From: Moringa oleifera
Lineage: Eukaryota; Streptophyta; Magnoliopsida; Brassicales; Moringaceae
Length of the DNA: 64,000 bases
Assembly: GCA_021397835.1 (NCBI GenBank)
Contig: JAJFZO010000094.1
Span: 8,842,001 to 8,906,000 of the forward strand
Direction of reading: 5' to 3'
Part shown: piece after piece, positions 51,601 through 61,600 of the stretch
Layout: each line of letters begins with the position of its first letter
Position numbering within the stretch: position 1 is the stretch's first letter
The notes under the pieces: generated by a model
Told to the model about the DNA's origin: nothing
Seen by the model: only the letters and a program-made list of their open reading frames with translations
Database searches by the model: none
Program-made: the position numbers and the translations under genes

Positions 51601-54540
51601 TTACCAGTAATCTCCACAGGAGCATATGCCATCAATGAAGTGGTGAAACCTATAATTATCCCTCATTATGATCTCCCTCTTCTCTAGCTTTGATATATAC
51701 TTTGTAGCTGAATGGCAATCTCCACATATCCTCAAGTTCTTGATTATTCTCAAAGGGGTCCCAGCCGGAGTACTTATCAGACCAAAAGCCACCGCCAGCT
51801 TTTCACTGTGTCCACAAAGGCTGTACTCTTTTTCATCTTGTTCAACCTTCTGTAACACATAATTTGTGTCAGGAACATATCCGATTTCCTTTATCCCTGT
51901 GTATATTTTTTCCAATTTTGCTGATATCTCATCCATCAAGGAGTGTGATGTATCGCCAACTACAAAACTGTGAACTCTCCTCTTTACCTCAATCCAGCTG
52001 CAACCTGGAGATTTTGTCACACCTAGTTCCTTCATCAAACAGCGAATTTTAGCTGCATCCTCCCATCTTCCTGCAGCTGAGTAAATATTGGCTAATAGTA
52101 TATAACTCCCGGAACTTAGAGGCTCAAGCTCAAAAAGATGTCTGGCTGCATACTCTGCAAGGTCAGGGTTACAATGAATCCTACAAGCCCCCAATAAAGA
52201 ACCCCAGACAGCTGAATTAGGCTCAAATGGCATGTTTTCCATGAACTCCAGTGTCTGATCAAACTGACCAGCACGAGCCGTCAGATCCACCACACAACAA
52301 TATTGTTCTATTGCTGGTTCCATGGCATAATCTTTTCCCATCATGTCAAAATACTTCAACCCCTCATCTACTAATCCTGAATGACTACAAGCTGATAGAA
52401 GATTTGTGAATGTGACATGGTTTGGCTGGACCCCTTCAGCTCTCAAACGTTGAAAAAGATTGATAGCATCCATCCCAAAGCCATGCATCCCATAAACAGA
52501 AATCATCACGTTCCAAGAGACCAGATCTTTATGAGGCATCGATTCAAAGACCTTTCGACTCCTCTGAATTGATCCACACCGTCCATACATGTCAATAAGA
52601 GCATTCATCACAAAGTTACTTTTATCAAGCCCATGCCTGATAACATACTGGTGAATCTCTTCGCCCTGATGTAGGGCAGCCAATCTTGAGCATGCAGGAA
52701 GTACTGAAACCATTGTTACCGAGTCTGGCTCCAAGTTATCCAGAGTCATATCTCTTAACAAGTTTAAAGCATCAATTCCTCGTCCACTATGTGAGCATGC
52801 AACAATTATTGAATTCCAAATGACGACATCCCTTGTGGAAAGTTCACTGAAAATACGAAATGCAACTTGTAGGGAATTACAGGCTGAATACATCGATATA
52901 AGAGCACTTCCAACGCCTGTTGACAGCTCAACATTGTGTCGCACAACATAACCATGAATCTCCTTTCCTAACTTCAAATCCTTCTCTTGTGCACAAGCAG
53001 CAAGAGCTCCAGATATGGTTGTTGAGTTAGGATCAAGACCTGTTTCACGCATCCTATAAAACAACTCGATGGCCATGTTCCCTACTCCATTTTGAGTGTG
53101 ACCAGTAATCAATCCATTCCATGTAATAATATCTGGGTTAACTCCCTGTAACTCCATCTGGTTGAGCAGTTCAATTGCTTCCTCACCAGAACCTTTAAGT
53201 GCATATCCAGCTAGCATTGTATTCCAAGTTACCAAATCTTTTTGTTTGATTCTACTAAATTTTTTACATGCGGTAGTTAATGAGTGACATTTGGCATAGA
53301 AATCAACCAAAGAGTTACTAACGAGCAAATCTGAGTCCAAGTCACCTGTCTTTATACAATAGCAATGGATTTCTTTCCCATGTCTGAGCAAAGACAACTT
53401 TGTACATGCTGATATCATGCTTGCTATAGTGATTGAGCTTGGTTTCACTCCTTGCATCACCATTTGCCGGGATAAGCACAATGCTTCAGCTGAATATCCA
53501 CTCTGTTCATGTCCTGCAATGAGTGCAGTCCAAGTTACCACATTGGGTTTAAAATCTTTTGAACAATTCATTTCCATAAAATATTTGGAAGCCTCCTTGA
53601 ATTTTCCATGTTGAGCATATCCTGCTATGATTGAGTTCCATGTAACTCGATCAGGCATTACACCATCAAGCTTCATTTCCTCCACACACTTCAGAGCTTT
53701 CTTGAAATTTCCTTTTAATGCATAGGCAGAAACCATCATGTTCCACATGAAAACGTCCTTGAACTCCATTTCTTCAAACAATTGCGTTGCAATATCCATT
53801 CTCCCACATTTTATAAACATATCAAGCAAAGACTGGTTAACACAAGCATTCCCATCAAATCCAATACTCAACATATAATCATAAACATTCTTTCCCACCC
53901 TGTAATCCTTTAGATAGGAACATGCTTTGAACACCTTGGGAAAAACAAAATGATCCGGTCTGACTCCTTCCTCGAGCATCAAATAAAATAAATTGATTGT
54001 CTCTTCGTAATCACCTAACTCATTATACATTCCCATCATAGCAGTCCAACTAAAAACATTCCTCTCAGGCATTTTCTCGAAGACTTTACGGGCATCATCC
54101 AGACATTTAAGCTTAGAATATAGCTCCAAAAGTTTACTACCAAGAAATTCACACAACTCCATGCCAGAAACAATCAAATGAGCATGAACTTGAAAACCCA
54201 GACGTAAGTTATCATGTTTTCGACATTTCTGAAAGACGGAGGCATAAATTCGAGTGCACTCATCTGGGTTGGTCAAGTCCATCGACTGAAGCAAGAGTGC
54301 AACATTGTTTACGACCCCATTTCCAGGAACTGAGCTACTTTCGGCAAAATTCAAATGCCCGTTATTTCTTTGATGAGTTTTGCTAACTTCCGGAAAGTTT
54401 TCAAATTCGTTGATCCTTGAAGCTAATATGCGCCACTGACTGGTACGAATAGAATCGGCTCTGGGCGTTTCTGGCCTAATTTTTGGGCGTTGTACTGAAT
54501 AACTACAAGGGGAAGCAAAATAGATTGGAGAGAATGCCAT
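51601..54540 (-). CDS. PLS-class pentatricopeptide repeat protein with E, E+ and DYW domains
   Basis: One intact exon of 979 residues. After an organelle-targeting leader of about 90 residues come many P, L and S repeats (for example NVFSWTAMMGMYNELGDYEE, DVFMWNMMVSAYALKGNFKK, DLVSWNVMISVYGMHGFGMD). These are followed by the E motif (VWGSLLGACRIHCNPDLAEY), the E+ motif (SPGCSWIEVKRRVHSFVVGD) and a complete DYW domain. The DYW domain keeps the cytidine-deaminase zinc site: HSEK (His and catalytic Glu), CGDCH (paired Cys), then HHFIDGICSCGDYW as the exact C-terminus. Proteins of this class bind plastid or mitochondrial transcripts and usually convert C to U at chosen sites. The target cannot be stated without decoding repeat positions 5 and last, and I do not assign an orthologue. 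No frameshift or missing catalytic residue is seen. Confidence 0.95.
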   Translation of the reverse strand: MAFSPIYFASPCSYSVQRPKIRPETPRADSIRTSQWRILASRINEFENFPEVSKTHQRNNGHLNFAESSSVPGNGVVNNVALLLQSMDLTNPDECTRIYASVFQKCRKHDNLRLGFQVHAHLIVSGMELCEFLGSKLLELYSKLKCLDDARKVFEKMPERNVFSWTAMMGMYNELGDYEETINLFYLMLEEGVRPDHFVFPKVFKACSYLKDYRVGKNVYDYMLSIGFDGNACVNQSLLDMFIKCGRMDIATQLFEEMEFKDVFMWNMMVSAYALKGNFKKALKCVEEMKLDGVMPDRVTWNSIIAGYAQHGKFKEASKYFMEMNCSKDFKPNVVTWTALIAGHEQSGYSAEALCLSRQMVMQGVKPSSITIASMISACTKLSLLRHGKEIHCYCIKTGDLDSDLLVSNSLVDFYAKCHSLTTACKKFSRIKQKDLVTWNTMLAGYALKGSGEEAIELLNQMELQGVNPDIITWNGLITGHTQNGVGNMAIELFYRMRETGLDPNSTTISGALAACAQEKDLKLGKEIHGYVVRHNVELSTGVGSALISMYSACNSLQVAFRIFSELSTRDVVIWNSIIVACSHSGRGIDALNLLRDMTLDNLEPDSVTMVSVLPACSRLAALHQGEEIHQYVIRHGLDKSNFVMNALIDMYGRCGSIQRSRKVFESMPHKDLVSWNVMISVYGMHGFGMDAINLFQRLRAEGVQPNHVTFTNLLSACSHSGLVDEGLKYFDMMGKDYAMEPAIEQYCCVVDLTARAGQFDQTLEFMENMPFEPNSAVWGSLLGACRIHCNPDLAEYAARHLFELEPLSSGSYILLANIYSAAGRWEDAAKIRCLMKELGVTKSPGCSWIEVKRRVHSFVVGDTSHSLMDEISAKLEKIYTGIKEIGYVPDTNYVLQKVEQDEKEYSLCGHSEKLAVAFGLISTPAGTPLRIIKNLRICGDCHSATKYISKLEKREIIMRDNYRFHHFIDGICSCGDYW

Positions 54541-55622
54541 TGTCCGTGAAATGATGATGAGAATATCATGGGCTCATCTAACAACAGATATTTACATTGG
54601 TCCTCGGCATTTTTTTTTTTGGCTTAGAACTACTTCAGCCTTTGAACACAAAGCAGAGACTCAACAAAGAAACGAGATAACTATGACAGGGACAATTATC
54701 CTTCACCCACCCATCCTATTGAACAAAAGAACAATGGGTACTATAATTTCACCATTTAGTCTTTGGTAACTCTCTCCCTCTTATAAAAAAAAATCAAAAT
54801 ATTTGTTCAAATTTTTTTCATAAAAATAAATAAATAAAAGTTATTTTATTTTTTCTTGTTAATATGATAAATTATAAAAAAAAATAATGACCTTACATTG
54901 ATTAAAGAACTGCTCTATTGTTGGGCTATATAAAATTAATGACCCTTCAAATAGATAAAAACAGAAATCCAAACTTATAGATGTGTCCTCCTATACTACT
55001 GGAGCTCCAACCACAAAATTGTCAGACATATTGTCATGTTAATTTAATTCAACATAAACTTCACTGCAGTACATCAATCTGCCTCCCAATATGTCTCTCC
55101 AACACGCAATGCCAATAATATGCAAAGGGCAGGTAGATTTTTTCTAATGAGTAGTACAATGGAATTGAATTAGGGAGTACAAAAAAGCTGTACAGAGAGT
55201 ACTAACAACTTGGCTACTAAATTGATTGGTAACATTTAGGAAAGTACAATAGTGTAGTACATTGGAAGCAGCATATATATATATGTAGCCAACCACCAGA
55301 TATGCCATAAAACAGCATAATAAAGGTCTGATCTTTATGGCAAGAACAGATAGAGGTGGAGGATCCCAACAGGGTCGACATGAGATCACATTCACATGTC
55401 ACAGACACTATCCCTACGTTGTCATCCTGCCTGTTTGATGTGTTCTCAGGTCGCCCCTGCTGGGCTTCCCTTCACCATTATTGTTGCTGCACCGATTGTG
55501 CTTTCCAGAGGCCTACCAAATGGGTGAGTATCTAACTTAAAAGATTTTCTTTCTTTTCTCATATTGAGGAAATTCGCACAAATGCTGCCACGGAAATTAA
55601 ATTATAAACAGTTGAGCAGTCA
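54541..55622. other. PPR promoter region and LAS1 3' region
   Basis: This holds the promoter of the PPR gene and the terminator/3'UTR of LAS1, both read leftwards. About 54,780-54,900 is AT-rich and a short TA run lies at 55,272-55,283. No additional gene recognised. Confidence 0.5.
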
Positions 55623-58600
55623 CTAAAGTAGAAGTTTTACAGCAGAAGCAATGGCTAACACCTCTTCTTTTTGAACTTTCTTCCATGTTCCGCCTATCAT
55701 CAGCTGCCCTGTCGTGCCTGACCGAATATCTTCAGGATCTGAGTCATGGTTCTCTACTGATCCTGAAGCTTTCTTCACACTTGCACCATTTGATTCATGA
55801 TGTTCTACAGTCTCCCTCATCTTCTTGAGGGTTGAATTATCTGTTTGCTCAGTATCATAATTAGCTTCTCGCTTTCTACTACACGGCCTCAGTTCCCAGC
55901 TCTCTTCTGTTTTTGAGATGTCCGAAACCTCTTTCTGGCCATTTCTATGATCAAGAACAGGAAAAAGGCCAGAGGACCCAATAACTCGAGGTAACATACC
56001 AATTGGACATGGGTTCCACGTCCTTACCTTAGCCCATCTGTCTGAGTTTCCCATATTAACATCTTTTGGTTTTGTAGCTTTGCTCTTCATTCTTTGTAGC
56101 TTAACAAACTCTAGTTCCTTAGCTGCATTGCAGATAGACTTCTCTTCCTGGACAAGGATCTCAGGGATAGCAAGAGAAGAGTTTCCTTCAGTAATATCTG
56201 TGCTTGACATTCGCAATGAAGAAAGCTTTTTAAGTTTCTCCTTCCAAACAAGGCCTCCCATCAGTTCTGATAGTTGCAGAGCTGAATCCATGAGTTGGTC
56301 ATTGCCAGTTGCTGAGAAAAGAAGACACTTGCGCAAGAACTCTGTAGGTATTGCATTTGATACATTGGTTTTGGAAATATCATTTTGGCAAATCTGCTGT
56401 AGTCCCTTGAGATGTCCAACAAGCCAGGCGAACAAAAAAGAAAGAGATTCAATTGTGGATGCTTCCATGGGATGCTCTGATGCTAGGTGCCCTCCTAAAT
56501 GAGATTATACGAAAGGATCAATCAGATTAAATGACATGTAACACATTTATTTTATATAAAATACTCAAAGCTGTAAAAGTAGTTCCTGCAGTTCTATACT
56601 ATTCTATAAAATGCTCAAAGAACTAGGAAAAAAACCCATTTGTCTTAATCCTCAAATGAAGAGTTGAATCATAATATCTCTTTTTCTAATTTAAGAATCA
56701 AATGAATTAAGATAAAGTATTGCATGATTTTGACTACCGCACCATTCATCAACCCATGTCTACCCAAGGTTGATTTTTATTTTATATTTTTAACAGGCCC
56801 CTAATTGCAATAACAGATAGCTTATCAGATAGTCGAGAGTAGAGACTGGAGAACTTACCCAGGCTGAATTATTAGGGGTAACTCAGTTAAGCCTTATCGG
56901 CATTATTGAGTTTCTCATAAGGGTAACTCATTTAAGCCTTACAGGTATTGTTTTCTTGTAATAATTTAAGCCTTATAGGTATTATTTTCTTGTAAAGTCA
57001 AATGAATAGAAAAGAGTAACCAACTTAATTGTAAAGTTCAATGAATAGACGGGGTAACTCATTTAAACTTTATAAGTATTATTTTTTTGTAATCACTTAA
57101 GCCTTATAGTTATTATTTTCTAGTAAAGTTAAATTAATAGATAGGAGTATGAAACTTACGGGTATGAGTTACTGGGTAAAGTTCAATGAATATATAGGGT
57201 AACTCATTTAAGCCTATGGGTATAGATAAGGTTGGGTATGGCCTCTCAAATAAACTTAAACTCATCTGCATATATTTGTCCACATGTGGTAAGAGAAGGA
57301 ACTTAAGGAAGGGGTAAGGAGTTTTAATTTAAACTTGTATTAGGAAGACGAAAGTTGATGACCAAAACTGGAAGGTTTAGAGTTTATGTAAATTGATGCG
57401 AGATTGAAAGAGTATATTGATAAACAGTTTGGTGAGGAGGAGATAAAGAGTGCCCTTCAAGATTGTAATGGGAACAATGCCCTTCAAGATTGTAATGGCA
57501 ACAAGGCCCCAAGGCCTGATGGCTTTACAATGGTTTTCTTGAAGAAAAATTAGGAAACAATGAAGGGTGATATCATGAGGTTATTCAAGAAGTTCCACGG
57601 GAAGGGGAAGTTTGTGAAATCGTATCGTTGAATTCTACATTTATAGTGCTAATTCTCAAAAAAAAAAAAAAAAAGACTGTAAATATCACTGAATTTAAGC
57701 TTACAAGCTTAGTTGTATAGACAAATTAATTTCCAAAGTATTAGCAACGAGGCTAAGGTTACTATGGGAGAAAGTGGTTAGTAAAAGCCAAAACGCTTTT
57801 ATTAAGGGTCAACAGATTCTTGATGCTATGCTAATAACAAAAGAAGTGGTGGATAGTCAATTGAAGGTAGAGAGAAAAGGTATTGTATGCAAGCTAAATA
57901 TAGAAAAGGCCTACGATCATGTATTATGGGATTTCCTGTTGTATATGCTTAGAAAGGTGGGATGAGGCAGTAGGTGGGTTCCTTGGTGCATTTCGACTGC
58001 TTTTTTATCGTCCTAGTGAATGGATGTCCTCCGAGCTTTTTTGGATCAACCAAGGGCCTTAAGCAAGGGGCTTTGGATAGACTCATGAACAGCTCTGTTG
58101 ATAAGGGACTGCAGCAAGGGGATGCGATGGTGAGATGGTGGTATCACATCTTTTTGCTAACGACACCATAATCTTTTGTAGGGCTGAGGAGCAGCAAGTA
58201 ATGAATTTAAGGGGTATCTTACTGATATTTGAAGCTGTTTCAGGGCTGAGAATTAATATGGCTAAAATAAAGATTGCGGCAGTGGGTGATGTAGTGGATA
58301 CTAGGGGATTGGCAAAAGTTATGGTAGCTAGGATCACGGAACTCCCATGAAATATTTGGGCTTGCCACTAGGGGCTATATATAAAGAAAAGACGATTTGG
58401 AATGGGGTAGTGTAGAGATTTGAGAGGAAATTGGCTGGATGGAAGTAAAAATATTTGTCTAAAGCAGGTAAGTTGACCTTGATCAAGCCCACGCTTGCAA
58501 TCTTCCTGTGTATTTCATGTCAATTTTTTCACTCCCAAGAGATGTAGCTAATAAGTTGGAGGCTGTACAAAGAAACTTCTTATGGGACAGCATAGTAAGA

Positions 58601-61600
58601 TGGAAGGTGGTTACCCAACCAATTGCCAAGGCTGGTTTAGGGTCAGGAACCTTGTGTCTCTCAACAAAGCCTTCTTAGGTAAATGGCTATGGAGATTCAT
58701 GATGGAGAATGAAAAGTTTTCAAGAAGGCTAGTGATGGCGAAATATGGAGAGTTGGAGGGGGATGGATGACAAGAATGTAGAGGGAACATAATGTGGGTG
58801 TTTGAAAGGCCATAGAAAAGGGTAGGAGGAGTTCAAGGAGTGGATTGAATTCAAGGTGAGTAGGAGTGACACAGTCAAGTTTTGGCATGATAAGTGGTGT
58901 TGAGACAGCCCTTTGCATGATATGTTCCCTGTTGTCTTCTCCATTGCTTGCAATAAAGAAGCCAGGGTTGGTGACTATAAAGAGGGTGATGCTTCTAGTG
59001 GAATCTGGTTTATATAGTCAAGTAGGAACGTCCAGGATTGGGAGATCAGAGAAGTTGAGGGGCTGTATGAAAAAATTCAGAGCATCAGTTTAAACAAAGA
59101 TGTAGTAGATACAACACTTTGGACAATGGATAACAAAAGAAGCAGAGCTTTCCCAGTCAGGTCCTATTTTCAAGGCATGTACATGGACAATGTAGGGATT
59201 CTACTTCCTTGGAAGCAGATTTGGAAGGCTAAGGTTCTCCCCAAGGTTGCCTTTTTTTTTTCTTTTTTTTTTTTAAATAAAACTTAGGAGGCAGTGCAAG
59301 GAAGGATATTGATAATTGATAATCCAAGAAGACGGGAATGGTAATGGTTAATCGTTGCTACCTTTGTAAAGAGTATGAAGAATCTGTGTATCATATTTTG
59401 TTAGGCTGCAAATGGGCTGCCCAGGTATGGGATGCAGTTCTGATGCTGGGATTGACTAAGGGTAACTGCAGGTTCAGTCGAAGGGGAGTTAAGGGCATGG
59501 TTGGGGCAGGGGCTGGGGAAAGAGAAAAAGGTGCAGATGATCCCCAACTAAATTTTTTGGATAGTTTGGCAGAAAAGGAATAGAAGGGCTTTTGACAATG
59601 TTGAAACACCATTAGCTACATTGAGAGAGTCCTGGATTACAAGATTACAGCTATAAAATTCTGGGAGTTGGGTGGGTATTTTGTAAATGAGGAAGATGTA
59701 ATTGATCTTATAGAATCATTAAGTTCTTCGTCTAACCTCACATGTAAATGGTTGCACCCCTTGGTGCACAGTAAATAATACATACTCTTTGTTACTGTTC
59801 AAAAAAAAAGAATATGCATTTTGTTACGTATATACCATGCACTAAACAAATTGAAGAGAGCATGACAATGATAGAACACTGAGCATATTGACTACAAAAC
59901 ATATAAGAAGCCTTTCTTGTTCTAAAAAAATGTCAACCCAGCAGCAGATAAGTTGCTTTCTATTTGCAGTTCACACACACCGAATAGGAGGAAACACGAA
60001 AGTTAAAATTGTTGGCCAGAACAGAACTAAAAACAGTGCAAGCAAGCAAATTCATCCCAAACCAAAATTTCTGTAAAAAAGAAAACTAGAGTGTTGTAAC
60101 CATCAGAGCAGCCTATCCACATGCAATATCAAGAACTGGAAAACAATTCTTTCTATTAAACAAACCTTATTAGAAATCCACTCAAAGTATCTGAAATAAG
60201 AACTAAAAAGCATAGAAAGAATCAAGGTCACAACAAAGAGATGTAATTACCTGTTCCATCTTTCACGCATTCCTGAGTTTCGATCTTATCAAGAACTGCC
60301 TGCAGAAGATTTAAAAGTAAGTCTGGTTCTTTATCTGAGAATGTTGTTATCACAGGCTTCCAATCATCCGATAAACTCTGCATATCCTGGCCGTCCACAT
60401 AATTTGAGGAATCTAAAGCCTTCAGCAAAAGCTCCAATAAGACAGATACAACTTCTGAGGAAAAGGAAGAATATAACTGCCCAAGCCTATTCAAGGTCTT
60501 CTTAATATGTTTCCTTGAACCTGACAACACAAATACAACCACAACAAAGCATATACCTTAGACATAAAGAGTGATGCAAGAAAAGAAAAAAGAAGAAGAC
60601 GAAAATGGCTTGTGACCACTTTTTTTTTTGTTGTAGTAGATTTTTTTTTTTATTATTATCAGAAATGAAGTTAACTGTTATATATAGTTAGCACCAAAAG
60701 GTGCTTCCCATTTACAAGTATAGTTAGCTAGTTAGAAAGTCGGAGTTCCGTATTTAATAAAAGCAGATTAGATGGCTGCAACATCAACAATAATGATAAA
60801 AGTGTGGTTAATGGGTGTCAGGTTACATCTAGTTTTCTTTCTTTCTTTTCTTTTTTCCCCAGGGTAGGGGGAGAAGGAATGGGGGTGAGGTGGGTGGAAG
60901 CAGCAACATGATGTATTGCTCAATGCTTCTAAACCATTTATGGATTCAATATCCATTCCTGATTTTCTTCACCAGAGACTTAATTGGACTAACTATTCAA
61001 AGAGACTTAGCTTCAGACTTTCAACGGTATGTGCCCAAATATTCCTATATCTCCCAAAACTCTGACAATTCTCTATGTGGTCATAACATCCTTTACCGTC
61101 ATTATTCAAGATTCTTCCCCTTATCATTACTTGAACTTTAGATATTGGGCATGGCATCGCTATTGCTAATAAATTCTAAATCATGCATAATCAACTTAGA
61201 GGAGAAAAAGAAATAGATGATCCACCTCCAGATTTGGATGAATTAACTTTGCCAGCCATAAGTGAAAATAACTTGCCACGGCCAAAAATGCTTTTGCTGT
61301 GTATGGAATCTGTAAAGAATGGAAGTCTATAAATAAGAGTAGCGACAAATGTTGAAACTGATACAACCTCACGTCTAATCAAATTAAAGCATGTGGCTCT
61401 AGATCAATCTATTGTCCCTTACGGGAATGGTTAATCTATAATATCTTTCATATGAGGTTCACCCAAAGAGAGCACCTCTTTGCCAAGAGTTTGGCAGTGA
61501 ATTTGCTGCCTAACTTTCAATAATATCTGTCCTCCCAGGTCTAGTCACAATTTTGAATTACACTATTTCCTGCTAAAAGAAAATTTGTTTTCAAAGAGGT

